NCBI RefSeq assembly: GCF_020524495.1
Contig: NZ_JAIVLB010000001.1
Coordinates: forward strand, 1-64,000
Direction: 5' to 3'
From: Bacillus stratosphericus
GTDB taxonomy: Bacteria; Bacillota; Bacilli; Bacillales; Bacillaceae
DNA: 64,000 nucleotides
A program made the translations under genes and the position numbers. Under the pieces are notes generated by a model that did not search any database, was not told where the DNA came from, and was given only the letters and a program-made list of their open reading frames with translations. This document shows positions 17,311-25,339 of the stretch, one piece after another; the first letter of the stretch is position 1, and the number at the start of each line of letters is the position of its first letter.

Positions 17311-17328
17311 ATGCAAGTTATGTGCCAA
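17311..17328 (-). promoter_or_regulatory. Sigma-54 (SigL) -24/-12 promoter of kamA
   Basis: On the minus strand TTGGCAC (17322-17328), 5 bp, TTGCAT (17311-17316) fits the -24/-12 consensus TGGCAC-N5-TTGCA essentially perfectly. Expected transcription start is near 17300, about 23 bp before kamA. This agrees with reports that kamA of B. thuringiensis is under sigma-54 and KamR control. Confidence 0.85.
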
Positions 17329-17334
17329 CATGGG

Positions 17335-17368
17335 AAAGTGCCCCTATTGTTTCAAAAAGGAGCATTTT
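17335..17368. promoter_or_regulatory. Inverted repeat, candidate activator-binding site upstream of kamA
   Basis: AAAGTGCCCC (17335-17344) and GGAGCATTTT (17359-17368) are inverted repeats matching at 8 of 10 positions, 14 bp apart. They lie just upstream of the -24/-12 promoter and behind the regulator's stop codon. This is a plausible binding site for the adjacent sigma-54 activator, though closer to the promoter than most enhancers. Confidence 0.45.
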
Positions 17369-17394
17369 CTTGCATCTTATAATGGAATAAGTGC

Positions 17395-18771
17395 CTACAT
17401 TTGGGCATCTACATATTTTTTCAGTTTATACTGCAGCGTTTGTCGAGGGATTTTTAAAGCTGCGGCGGTTTGCTTAATATTCCCATCATGCTTACTTAAT
17501 GCTTCTTGAATCAATCTTTGTTCAAAAAAAGCGACCTGACTTTTTAATGAGGACTGCGGCGGTTCGTTTTTTATCTTCTGCTCACGTAAATGAGCTGGAA
17601 GATATGTCGGGCTTATTTCTTCAGCTTCCTTTGGCATCATCAAAACGGCATGTTCTATTGTATGTTTTAATTCTCTTACGTTTCCTGGCCAGTGGTGGGC
17701 CATAAACAATTGTATCGTCTCGTCAGAAAGGCGGGTGACATGTTTAGAAAACTGCTGATGATAGATTTTTATGAAATGGTCAGATAACAGGTTGATATCT
17801 TGCTTTCTAGCTCGAAGCGGCGGGATATGAAATGATGATACATGCAGTCTATAAAATAAGTCTTCTCTTAAAATTCGTTTTTCTACTGCTTCAAATGGGT
17901 CTATATTGAGTGCAGTAATGACTCTGACATCTACTTTAATGGCCTTTGTATCACCGATGCGTCTCACAACACCATCCTCTAAAACACGTAATAGTTTCGT
18001 CTGAAGTGTAAGCGGCATCGCTTGCAGCTCATCAAGAAAAAGCGTACCTCCATCAGCTAATTCAAAAAGACCCTTGCGATCAACTGCGCCCGTATAGCTA
18101 CCTCTGACAGATCCGAACAATAGACTCTCAAGTAATGATTCTGGAAGAGCTGCGCAGTTTTGCGGTATGAACACCTTGTCTTTTCGATCTGATTCATGAA
18201 CAATGGCTTGCACCAGCACTTCTTTTCCAGTTCCTGTTTCCCCGTAGACAACAACAGACGATGGATAGGCAGCTGTTTTTTTTGCCTTCTCAAGCATTTC
18301 CTTTAATAACGGATCATTTGTTAAAAATGAAGAAAAATCGTGCATTTGATCTGTCTCACCTACGCCATTCGCTCGTTTCTTTTGATCTAAACGATTAGAA
18401 AGCGACGATAGCTTAGATACATCTTTAGCCACTTCCACTGCTCCTATTAACTTGCTATCTTCAATAATGGGCAATGTGGTGTTGACTGTTTCAATTTTTT
18501 CTCCATTTTTATTCAAATACGTTTGTAAAGAATGATAAATGGGCTTCCCCGTTCTGAGCACATGCATTAACGTGCTTGTTTTTTCAGTTAATGATGGATA
18601 CACATCAAGGATATATTTACCAATCACCTCTTCTTTTTGTATACAGTCAAACTTAGCCGCATTATGATTATAAAAAATTGTGACCCCTCGATTATCTACA
18701 ACATGAATGGCTTCATCAATGGCTTCTAAAATTAATTCAAACCAATCCGCTCTTTCGACAACCTTCCCCAT
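17395..18771 (-). CDS. kamR: Sigma-54-dependent enhancer-binding protein (PAS-AAA-HTH), probable kamA activator
   Basis: A 458-residue enhancer-binding protein. The N-terminal PAS domain (EAIDEAIHVVDNRGVTIFYN) probably senses a ligand. The AAA+ core has Walker A GETGTGKE, the sigma-54-contact loop GSYTGA (a GAFTGA variant), Walker B GTLFLDEL and the R-finger region. A C-terminal Fis-type helix-turn-helix (NIKQTAAALKIPRQTLQYKLKKY) follows. The architecture matches RocR-type regulators of amino-acid catabolism. Its position immediately upstream of a kamA gene with a -24/-12 promoter makes KamR the likely identity. The start at 18771 was chosen because GAAAGT(ATG) preceded by GAGGGGGAAAGT fits best. 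Confidence 0.85.
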   Translation of the reverse strand: MGKVVERADWFELILEAIDEAIHVVDNRGVTIFYNHNAAKFDCIQKEEVIGKYILDVYPSLTEKTSTLMHVLRTGKPIYHSLQTYLNKNGEKIETVNTTLPIIEDSKLIGAVEVAKDVSKLSSLSNRLDQKKRANGVGETDQMHDFSSFLTNDPLLKEMLEKAKKTAAYPSSVVVYGETGTGKEVLVQAIVHESDRKDKVFIPQNCAALPESLLESLLFGSVRGSYTGAVDRKGLFELADGGTLFLDELQAMPLTLQTKLLRVLEDGVVRRIGDTKAIKVDVRVITALNIDPFEAVEKRILREDLFYRLHVSSFHIPPLRARKQDINLLSDHFIKIYHQQFSKHVTRLSDETIQLFMAHHWPGNVRELKHTIEHAVLMMPKEAEEISPTYLPAHLREQKIKNEPPQSSLKSQVAFFEQRLIQEALSKHDGNIKQTAAALKIPRQTLQYKLKKYVDAQM

Positions 18772-18982
18772 ACTTTCCCCCTCACTATCAGTGCTAAAAA
18801 ACCGGCATCCACTGCCCAATTTTCAGTAGCTTGATCATTTCATATGGTTTCATTCCCCTGTCCTTTTCACGTTTCGCTTTTTCCTACCGATCTCCTGCTT
18901 TTTTCGCCTAATGCTTAAAAAAGTATCCCTCTTATGAGTAGTCCTTCCGTTCTGATGTTTGATAAAGAGACATATCGAATTC

Positions 18983-19413
18983 TTACAGCGATTCCAAATA
19001 CAGCGGCACAATTGGCATCCCTTCTTGGAATAACGTAAATTGAGAAGCGTATATCTTGATTGGCTGATGATCAAACGCAAATAGCTTTACTACCTTAGGA
19101 ACAATACGGCAAAAGGTATCATGCACAAGTAAATAGACATCTTGTTTCCATTTAAAAACCCTGCGATTTGGCGGTCTGAATACAGTGAAGATACATGAAT
19201 CATGCTGCCATCCTCAAACCCCTGAAGCGGTTCGTTTGGAAGGGTATATATCATCTTTGGATGAAACTGAAAATATTGCACTTCACGTTTTGACGCAAAT
19301 TGTCTTTTTTTCTGATCTTCAATATAAAGGTTTATTTGTAGCTTGTTATAATCACCGATAATTTCATGATCATTATCCTTTTTAATTAGATTAAAAAGCC
19401 CCCCAGCTAACAA
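18983..19413 (-). pseudogene. Frameshifted gene downstream of cgeC, about 143 codons if repaired
   Basis: A frame opening with TTG near 19413 reads LFNLIKKDNDHEIIGDY and runs to ...SLYSDRQIAGF. It then meets a TTTTT run (about 19152-19156) and ends early at 19090. The neighbouring frame continues smoothly with KWKQDVYLLVHDTFCRI and FAFDHQPIKIYASQFTLFQ, ending PIVPLYLESL at 18983. Adding one T to the run joins both into a single protein. There is no good ribosome site for the TTG, which overlaps cgeC by 23 bp at a GGGGGG run, so it might alternatively be a cgeC extension. No family recognised. Sequencing error, mutation or programmed slippage are all possible. Confidence 0.55.
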
Positions 19414-19711
19414 TGTTCATATATGGAGCACATACTCTTAGCTGGTTTGTCGCATTTTTAAAGACAGCTACTGAATCAAACAATTGCACGACAACCACGT
19501 TTTGAAGCACATTTCCATCGACTAAGTGAACACGTGGCAACGGAATGCCAAGCTCAAGCCATGGACGCAGCAATTTTTTGATGTCCGAGGCACTTTCTTC
19601 CTCACTTTCCTCTAAAAGACGAAGAAGAAGCAAAATTAATATGACTTCAAGTACTCCTTCTACTTCTAGTAATTCTTCGTTCCAATCATTTAATAATTGG
19701 TCAAATCCCAT
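19391..19711 (-). CDS. cgeC: CgeC-like spore-crust locus protein
   Basis: A 106-residue protein transcribed divergently from cgeA. The N-terminal half is a Glu/Leu-rich amphipathic segment (LNDWNEELLEVEGVLEVILI). The C-terminal half has Sm-like strands (RVHLVDGNVLQNVVVVQLFD ... YMNIVSWGAF) similar in shape to the C-terminus of CgeA. Length and divergence from cgeAB match B. subtilis cgeC. The usual cgeD and cgeE are not found downstream. AGAGGGATTTTGA precedes the start. Confidence 0.65.
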   Translation of the reverse strand: MGFDQLLNDWNEELLEVEGVLEVILILLLLRLLEESEEESASDIKKLLRPWLELGIPLPRVHLVDGNVLQNVVVVQLFDSVAVFKNATNQLRVCAPYMNIVSWGAF

Positions 19712-19745
19712 TCAAAATCCCTCTCTCTTCTTGTTTCATCTTTAC

Positions 19746-19754
19746 TAGAGTATG
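19746..19754 (-). promoter_or_regulatory. Candidate sigma-K -10 box for cgeC
   Basis: On the minus strand CATACTCTA matches CATANNNTA, 35 bp before the cgeC start. The -35 element is weak. Confidence 0.4.
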
Positions 19755-19850
19755 AGAATCACTCCATTTAGCCTCAGCATTTAAAAACCTTTTTTAAAAT
19801 GTGTGAAGTGATTAAATGAAAAAAAGAAAAAGGAATGAGCATTCTACTTA

Positions 19851-19879
19851 TACCAAAAAAAGTGAACGGCATATACATA
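19851..19879 (+). promoter_or_regulatory. Candidate sigma-K promoter for cgeAB
   Basis: TACC (19851-19854) as -35, then 15 bp, then CATATACATA (19870-19879), an imperfect match to CATANNNTA. cgeAB is a late mother-cell operon in B. subtilis. Confidence 0.35.
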
Positions 19880-19916
19880 GTGGTGTGTTTGAATTGATGA
19901 AGAAAGGATGGGAAAA

Positions 19917-20318
19917 ATGAGCGAAAAGCGTGCGGAATTAAAAAAAGAACTATTGAAAGTGCTTTTCAAACCGCTTAGTCATGCGTTAACAGTCAATCTC
20001 AAAGAAGGAGGAGTTCAAGTGGAAGAAAAATTAAACGATTTATTAAGTGAAGTGGCATCTGAGGCATCACCTTCAAATTCTGCTACAACACTTGACATAT
20101 CTAAACCAGCAAGATGGATTTTTGCAAGACTTGAACCAGGAACAGTCATTAGCATTGTCATGGACTCAGGAGACTTAATGGGCTCCGTTCAATTCGTTGC
20201 ATTCAATCCTTTAACGGGTGTTGTATTTGTCACACAAGAAAGCTCTGTGACACCTACAAGCTCTGCAACGACTCTATTAGATGTAGATAAAGTTGAAAGT
20301 GTTACGTTCACATCATAA
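19917..20318 (+). CDS. cgeA: Spore crust protein CgeA
   Basis: A 133-residue protein, the same length as B. subtilis CgeA, an outermost spore-crust glycoprotein component. A Lys/Glu-rich N-terminus ([20 protein letters not shown]) is followed by a Ser/Thr/Ala-rich core with two similar modules ([40 protein letters not shown]). The ATG at 19917 is used because AAAGGATGGG precedes it with proper spacing; an ATG at 19908 overlaps that site. Followed after 15 bp by cgeB. Confidence 0.85.
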   Translation: MSEKRAELKKELLKVLFKPLSHALTVNLKEGGVQVEEKLNDLLSEVASEASPSNSATTLDISKPARWIFARLEPGTVISIVMDSGDLMGSVQFVAFNPLTGVVFVTQESSVTPTSSATTLLDVDKVESVTFTS

Positions 20319-20333
20319 AGTGAGAGGGCCATC

Positions 20334-21296
20334 ATGAAGCTTATTTATATCAGCTCTGGCTACGGCGGGATCTATCAAGCTTTTGATCAATGGATAGCAG
20401 ACAGCTTCATTGATTCCCCTATTTCATGTGTAAAGTTGGAAAGGGACTCAATACCCGCTCACATGCACAAAATCCGGACATTTTCTCCGGATTTTGTTTT
20501 GATGATGATCGGTGATCATGTTCCGAAAGAATGGCTTCATCAATTCAAACAAGAAAAGATCCCTATTATTTTGTGGATGACAGAAGATCCTTTTTATACA
20601 GATGTGTCAGCTGCTTGTGCATGTAATGCACAGCTGATATTAACCATTGATGAAGGGACTTTGTCTTTTTACAAACAATTGGGAGCTGATCACACGTACT
20701 ATTTTCCCATTCCGACAAATACACGAGTATTTCAGAAAAAGAAATCGCCATATGAGGCGTGCACCTATGACATTGCACTCGTTGGTTACCCTTACCCAAA
20801 CCGCATCAAAGCCATCGATACACTCATACATCAGAACAAATGGCGGATTCTCGTTGCAGGTAAGGAATGGCACCGTCATGTAAATAAGTTACGGAAACGA
20901 TATCGTGATTTAACACTCGTGACCAACTGGCTGATCCCTCAGCAAATGTCGGAAATATATGAACAATCAGCCATTGTCCTTAACCCACACAGGCCAGCTC
21001 AATTCGCCTATAATCGAAACAAAGCCATGATTCAAAACATGAGCCTGAACAACAGAGCATTTGACATTGCTGCAAGTGGAAGTTTTCAATTGACGGATAT
21101 CAATCCGCCAAATGCTTTTTCAAGCTTCGCTTTTTACACAAATGAAGACGATTTGATTGAGCAGGTTGAGTATTATGTATCAAATGTTGAGAAAAGAAAG
21201 GAGGTTGCGCTAAACAATTACGAGCAAGTCATTCGCTGGAACACATTTGAGACGCTGCCATATAGGCTTTATGAGATAGTAAAAAGCGCCCTCTAA
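20334..21296 (+). CDS. cgeB: CgeB-family glycosyltransferase (DUF3880-type)
   Basis: A 320-residue cytosolic glycosyltransferase. The N-terminus MKLIYISSGYGGIYQAFDQW and the middle YDIALVGYPYPNRIKAI with VAGKEWHRHVNKL are typical of the CgeB/DUF3880 GT family. The C-terminal lobe carries VLNPHRPAQFAYNRN and FDIAASGSFQLTDINP. It probably glycosylates CgeA in the spore crust. Directly downstream of cgeA in one operon; close in length to the 317 residues of B. subtilis. Confidence 0.87.
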   Translation: MKLIYISSGYGGIYQAFDQWIADSFIDSPISCVKLERDSIPAHMHKIRTFSPDFVLMMIGDHVPKEWLHQFKQEKIPIILWMTEDPFYTDVSAACACNAQLILTIDEGTLSFYKQLGADHTYYFPIPTNTRVFQKKKSPYEACTYDIALVGYPYPNRIKAIDTLIHQNKWRILVAGKEWHRHVNKLRKRYRDLTLVTNWLIPQQMSEIYEQSAIVLNPHRPAQFAYNRNKAMIQNMSLNNRAFDIAASGSFQLTDINPPNAFSSFAFYTNEDDLIEQVEYYVSNVEKRKEVALNNYEQVIRWNTFETLPYRLYEIVKSAL

Positions 21297-21306
21297 ATCG
21301 GGCGCT
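21285..21306 (-). terminator. Terminator for the nucleotidyltransferase gene, overlapping the cgeB end
   Basis: AGCGCCC / GGGCGCT perfect 7-bp stem. On the minus strand it is followed by TTTTTAC. The cgeB stop codon lies in the loop. Confidence 0.65.
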
Positions 21307-21311
21307 CACCC

Positions 21312-22034
21312 TTATTCTGTGTCTTCCGCATCTCGGCGAGCCAATAGGACTTTCTCGGCCATTTTCCTATCTTCTTCACTTTTCACTACTAGCGATTGTG
21401 TCTGATCCATCATATATGCCCCAACAGATCCTTCTAAAAAGGAATGGATGCATTCTTTAGCATAATGAGCATGAAAAGCATAGATTGCACCATTTAGACG
21501 GCCATACGTATAAGGGTGTTCATGCTTTGGAATGAAAAAATAGTGATTGTCCTTATATAAAGTCGCTTCATTGCTTTCATGCAGTGTCCATGTTTCGTTA
21601 GGGTTTTCTAGTGCCTCTGTAAAAGAAGCCGTACAGTCATAGCCTCCCTCTACAAGAAGCTGCAAGCACCTCTCAATATCTGCCGGCTGTCTAAGAGGAG
21701 ACGATGGATGAAGATACAGGACAATATCAAATGTCTTCCCCTCTCGTTCTAAAAAAGCCAGTGCATGCTTCACAGCAAGTAATGAAGGCGCTTGTTCAGT
21801 CACGTGTGTGCTTGGAAGTTCAATAACATTTGCTCCGTAGTGGGACGAAATGATCTGCGTATTCACATCCTCCGACGATACGATGACTTCATCTAACTCA
21901 ACCATTTGCAATAACGGCTGAATGGTCCAATAGATGAGCGGTTGCTCCGCCAATACACGAATGTGTTCATCATGATGATCTTGCTGGCTGCTAAAAGCTG
22001 GTATCATGGCTAAAATACGATTTCCCCTATACAT
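21312..22034 (-). CDS. Cytidylyltransferase-like protein (NeuA/SpsF type) lacking the RGGSK motif
   Basis: A 240-residue nucleotidyltransferase-fold protein like acylneuraminate cytidylyltransferases (VLAEQPLIYWTIQPLLQM, DEVIVSSEDVNTQIISSHYGANV, LYLHPSSPLRQPADIERCL). Normally the first strand is followed by IPARGGSK, the CTP-binding loop. Here it reads IPAFSSQQDHHDE, so the key Arg and Lys are missing and activity is uncertain. It probably serves spore-crust polysaccharide assembly with cgeB and spsM. The start at 22034 follows GAGGGGAGAAG. Confidence 0.75.
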   Translation of the reverse strand: MYRGNRILAMIPAFSSQQDHHDEHIRVLAEQPLIYWTIQPLLQMVELDEVIVSSEDVNTQIISSHYGANVIELPSTHVTEQAPSLLAVKHALAFLEREGKTFDIVLYLHPSSPLRQPADIERCLQLLVEGGYDCTASFTEALENPNETWTLHESNEATLYKDNHYFFIPKHEHPYTYGRLNGAIYAFHAHYAKECIHSFLEGSVGAYMMDQTQSLVVKSEEDRKMAEKVLLARRDAEDTE

Positions 22035-22290
22035 ATATTCTCTTCTCCCCTCGCGCACAGCTCAATGTCCGAAAAAGCTTTCTCTTTGTTGAGCTGATCC
22101 TAGTACTGAAGTGTTCAGGTCTCTTACTTTTTCTACTTATTCTTTTATCTCTCCATATTCTATTAAGACGTCAAGCAGATGGTTATAATTTGTTCACCTA
22201 ATTTATGCATGAAGTGGTTCTTTTCCTCAAACGTCTGCCACTCTTTTACATATGATGCAAAGTAGAGAAATGAGAGTTGGGGGATTTGAT

Positions 22291-23319
22291 ATGTCCAAAC
22301 AGATAGAAACGTGTATGAAGACCTTTTTTCGTGATAAAACGATTTTAGTTACTGGCGGTACGGGCTCGATCGGCCGACAAATCGTTAAGAAATTAACAGC
22401 CTGCTCTCCAAAAAAGATCATTGTATTCAGCAAAGATGACAGCAAACAATACATGATGAAAAATGAGTATGTAGAGCATCCAGAGGTCGTATTTGCTCTT
22501 GGCGATGTGCGAGATGATAGACGCGTGAAACATCTCGTCAAAGGTGTTGATATCATCTTTCATGCAGCTGCCTTAAAACAAGTACCCACTTGTGAAGATA
22601 ATCCGTTTGAAGCCGTACAAACCAATATCATCGGCGGGCAGCATGTCATTGAAGCAGCCATCGAACATGAAGTCAGTCATGTTGTCAACATTTCAACTGA
22701 CAAAGCCGTGGCTCCTACAAATGCAATGGGTGCAACAAAATTGATTTCAGAAAAACTATTTTTTCAAGCAAACGAAAGTATTCCTAACCGAAAAACAATG
22801 TTTTGCTCTGTGCGCTTTGGTAATGTGCTTGGATCAAGAGGTTCCGTCATTCCGATTATGCTCCAGCAGCTATTAAACGATAAGCCTTTGACCGTGACAG
22901 ACCCTAATATGACACGTTTTTTTATGTCCATTGAAGAGGCTGTAGACCTCACACTTGAAGCAGCCATCATGATGAAAGGCGGCGAAACCTTCATTCTCAA
23001 GATGGAGTCATTACAGCTTGCTGATCTAATAAAAGCGTTTCATGAATATGCCCGTCAAATCAACGCCAAAGTCCCGGATATTCTCGTTGTCGGGAAAAGA
23101 CCCGGAGAAAAACTTCACGAGGAGCTCACATTCCCACATGAGGCAGATGCACTATTTGAACACGAACAGTTTTATGCAATCTTACCGAGACCACATCAGC
23201 ACCCTGCTTTTCAAAAAGTCGATTTGACCAATTACACGTCAAATCAAGCCCCGCTCATTACAAAAGCGAAGCTATTTCACATTATTGAACAATTACATCA
23301 CACGCATCATAAAAAATAA
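22291..23319 (+). CDS. spsM: Polysaccharide-biosynthesis nucleotide-sugar 4,6-dehydratase SpsM (intact)
   Basis: A 342-residue short-chain dehydrogenase/reductase of the FlaA1/PseB-type UDP-GlcNAc 4,6-dehydratase group. It has TGGTGSIG (NAD binding), GDVRD, HAAALKQVPTCEDNPFEA and the catalytic region STDKAVAPTNAMGATKL, where Met replaces the classical Tyr as in inverting dehydratases. In B. subtilis 168 this gene is split by prophage SPbeta and is rebuilt in the mother cell for spore polysaccharide synthesis; here it is continuous. The start at 22291 follows GGGGGATTTGAT. Confidence 0.88.
   Translation: MSKQIETCMKTFFRDKTILVTGGTGSIGRQIVKKLTACSPKKIIVFSKDDSKQYMMKNEYVEHPEVVFALGDVRDDRRVKHLVKGVDIIFHAAALKQVPTCEDNPFEAVQTNIIGGQHVIEAAIEHEVSHVVNISTDKAVAPTNAMGATKLISEKLFFQANESIPNRKTMFCSVRFGNVLGSRGSVIPIMLQQLLNDKPLTVTDPNMTRFFMSIEEAVDLTLEAAIMMKGGETFILKMESLQLADLIKAFHEYARQINAKVPDILVVGKRPGEKLHEELTFPHEADALFEHEQFYAILPRPHQHPAFQKVDLTNYTSNQAPLITKAKLFHIIEQLHHTHHKK
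22696..22711 (+). other. Position of the SPbeta attachment core within spsM (unoccupied, divergent)
   Basis: ACTGACAAAGCCGTGG encodes the TDKAV segment that holds the SPbeta attB core in B. subtilis (recalled as ACAGATAAAGCTGTAT). It matches at 11 of 16 positions, with differences mostly at third codon positions. No prophage is inserted. Confidence 0.5.
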
Positions 23320-23321
23320 AA

Positions 23322-23366
23322 AATCGTCACACGGAAACAGATGCTTTCCATGTGACGATTTTTTTA
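23322..23366. terminator. Bidirectional terminator between spsM and msrB
   Basis: AATCGTCACA ... TGTGACGATT perfect 10-bp stem, extended inside by GGAAA/TTTCC, with flanking A/T tracts. Confidence 0.8.
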
Positions 23367-23372
23367 GTTAAA

Positions 23373-23804
23373 TCATTCAAATAGATGTTTCAAATTGCTG
23401 TAACCTTCTTTTTCAAGATCATCCTTTGGGATAAAATTCAAAGCGGCTGAGTTAATACAGTACCGAAGACCGTTTGGCCCTGGGCCATCAGGAAAGACAT
23501 GACCAAGATGAGAATCAGCAGTCTTGCTGCGAACCTCCGTTCGAACCATGCCATGACTCGTATCAACCTTCTCTTCTACTTCCTCGTCTTCGATAGGTTT
23601 TGTAAAACTTGGCCAGCCGCAATGGGCATCAAACTTATCTAAAGAAGAAAACAGCGGCTTGCCTGAAATGATATCCACGTAAATGCCTTCTTCATTGTGA
23701 TCCCAAAATTCATTTTGAAATGGGGGTTCAGTGCCATTATTTTGCGTGACTTCATACTGCATTCGGTTTAAATCTTTGATACGCTGCTCTTTTTCATTTG
23801 CCAT
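23373..23804 (-). CDS. msrB: Peptide methionine-R-sulfoxide reductase MsrB
   Basis: A 143-residue methionine sulfoxide reductase specific for the R epimer. The family signature is clear: [20 protein letters not shown], the central [24 protein letters not shown] with the catalytic Cys near the C-terminus. The zinc-binding CxxC pairs of other MsrB proteins are absent, as in some Bacillus enzymes. It overlaps msrA by 1 bp (TAATG), so they are translated together. Confidence 0.94.
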   Translation of the reverse strand: MANEKEQRIKDLNRMQYEVTQNNGTEPPFQNEFWDHNEEGIYVDIISGKPLFSSLDKFDAHCGWPSFTKPIEDEEVEEKVDTSHGMVRTEVRSKTADSHLGHVFPDGPGPNGLRYCINSAALNFIPKDDLEKEGYSNLKHLFE

Positions 23805-24337
23805 TATTTATCACTCCAATGGGATTGAATAAAACCCGCTCTACCTGAACCGACATGGTATCGTTCGTAATGCATTTTGTTCTTTTTATAATAATACTGA
23901 TGATATTCTTCCGCAGGATAAAAAGGGCCCGCCTCTAAAATTTCTGTAACGATTGGCTTTTGGAAGATCCCACTTTGACTCAGCCTTTCTTTCGATGCCT
24001 CTGCAAGCTTTCGTTGCTCCTCATGATGAACATAAATACCTGTACGGTAGGACTCTCCTCTATCACCAAATTGCCCACCATCATCTGTTGGATCTATTTG
24101 CTGCCAATACAGTTCTAAGAGTTTCTCATATGGGAAGAAGTCAGGATCAAACGTGATTTGAACCGCTTCTCTATGCCCCGTTGTATTTGTACATATTTCC
24201 TCATAGGTTGGATTCACTGTATGTCCGCCAGTATACCCTGATTCAACTTTGATAATGCCTGGCTGTTCATCAAAAGGCTTAACCATACACCAAAAACAGC
24301 CTCCTGCAAATGTGGCTAATTCTTGTTTTTCAGACAT
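23804..24337 (-). CDS. msrA: Peptide methionine-S-sulfoxide reductase MsrA
   Basis: A 177-residue enzyme repairing S-methionine sulfoxide. The catalytic motif GGCFWCM lies near residue 14, with family blocks [41 protein letters not shown] and [16 protein letters not shown]. The start MSEKQEL at 24337 follows AAAGGGGGGCAC; the upstream in-frame ATG overlaps the site. First gene of the msrA-msrB unit, divergent from the MarR-type ypoP. Confidence 0.94.
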   Translation of the reverse strand: MSEKQELATFAGGCFWCMVKPFDEQPGIIKVESGYTGGHTVNPTYEEICTNTTGHREAVQITFDPDFFPYEKLLELYWQQIDPTDDGGQFGDRGESYRTGIYVHHEEQRKLAEASKERLSQSGIFQKPIVTEILEAGPFYPAEEYHQYYYKKNKMHYERYHVGSGRAGFIQSHWSDK

Positions 24338-24473
24338 ATTAGTGCCCCCCTTCATTTAAAAAATGGTATCATCATATTATAACATGATAAAAAATAATGA
24401 AAATGATACGACTTGTGTACCTAACTTGTAAAGGAAGCATTCTGTCGTATAAAATATAATGGGGGTTTAATGA

Positions 24474-24905
24474 TTGGAACAAAGAAAACAAATGATGTAT
24501 GAAATGGATACTTTACTGAGAACCGTATTTAAGCAGATACGTTATGAAATTAACAGCCTGCTCGAAAACGAATTATCTCGGAATGAATTTCTCATCTTAA
24601 ATCTACTACGTGAGCAAGGTGCAAAAAAAGTAACGGAATTTGCCTCAATTCTTGGGGTATCAGCAAGCCATATTACAGCTGTGACCGACACACTTGTAGA
24701 AAAAGGCTGGATCACCCGTATTCGTTCAAAAGAGGATCGTCGCATCATTAAAATCCACTTAACCGATAAGGGTAAGGAAATTACTCAGCATTTCGAGAAA
24801 AAGAAAACAGAATACTTTATGGAGCGATTTGAATCTTTTGATAATGAAGAACTCAAAACGATGATCAAATTATTCAAAAAACTGGATAAAAGTCAAAAGG
24901 ATTGA
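24474..24905 (+). CDS. ypoP: MarR-family transcriptional regulator YpoP
   Basis: A 143-residue winged-helix protein of the MarR family (LSRNEFLILNLLREQGAKKVTEFASILGVSASHITAVTDTLVEKGWITRIRSKEDRRIIKIHLTD in outline, with the beta-wing SKEDRRI). A TTG start at 24474 lies 8 bp after GGGGG; an ATG six codons later is possible. It faces msrA, as ypoP does in B. subtilis. Its ligand and targets are unknown. Confidence 0.85.
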   Translation: MEQRKQMMYEMDTLLRTVFKQIRYEINSLLENELSRNEFLILNLLREQGAKKVTEFASILGVSASHITAVTDTLVEKGWITRIRSKEDRRIIKIHLTDKGKEITQHFEKKKTEYFMERFESFDNEELKTMIKLFKKLDKSQKD

Positions 24906-24959
24906 GCATAGATTTTAGTGCTTAGGACATGCTACGGATAAAAAGAGGTGGAATGAACC

Positions 24960-25220
24960 ATGACAAGCCCTTATCTTTGTCCAAACTGTAAAACAAACAG
25001 AATGCGCTTTAATCTCATCAAGCAGCTTTCAGAACCTGTAAAACTTGATCCTGCAACTGGAGCAGTTGTCGAAACATACGAAGGTGATCAGCTTTCACCT
25101 TTTCACATGAGCTATCAAGGTCCTCACATCAAAGTCCAGTGCGGAGTTTGCGGATTAATTGAGGATGAAAAAACGTTCATTAAGTTGGCAGAATATCATC
25201 AATATTCTTCTCCTTCTTAA
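24960..25220 (+). CDS. Small zinc-ribbon-like protein, 86 residues
   Basis: It opens with CPNCKTNRMRF and later has CGVCGLIEDEK, giving two CxxC pairs about 45 residues apart, suitable for one zinc site. The middle (VKLDPATGAVVETYEGDQLS) is polar. AAAAGAGGTGG precedes the start. No definite family name; a nucleic-acid or protein-binding zinc ribbon is a guess. Confidence 0.7.
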   Translation: MTSPYLCPNCKTNRMRFNLIKQLSEPVKLDPATGAVVETYEGDQLSPFHMSYQGPHIKVQCGVCGLIEDEKTFIKLAEYHQYSSPS

Positions 25221-25227
25221 CATACCC

Positions 25228-25254
25228 GCCTGACGGAAAACGTCAGGCTTTTTT
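25228..25254 (+). terminator. Terminator after the zinc-ribbon gene
   Basis: GCCTGACG-GAAAA-CGTCAGGC with a following TTTTTTCTC tract. Confidence 0.8.
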
Positions 25255-25339
25255 CTCTGTTTCTTTAGCCTATACAGATCGTCCCTCTCATGCATACGCT
25301 ACAAAAAACACCATCGCATGAGAAAGAAGGGATGATGAC

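Noticed and set aside
18850-19080. Minus-strand open frame of 76 codons next to the kamR start
   Set aside because: Its codons overlap the better, neighbouring frame that continues the frameshifted gene downstream of cgeC, and its composition (Arg/Lys/Cys-rich without pattern) lacks coding character.
19391-19413. Reading cgeC and the following frame as one protein by removal of a G from the GGGGGG run
   Set aside because: cgeC alone already has the expected length and a sensible C-terminus, so fusion is not needed; kept only as an alternative in the feature note.
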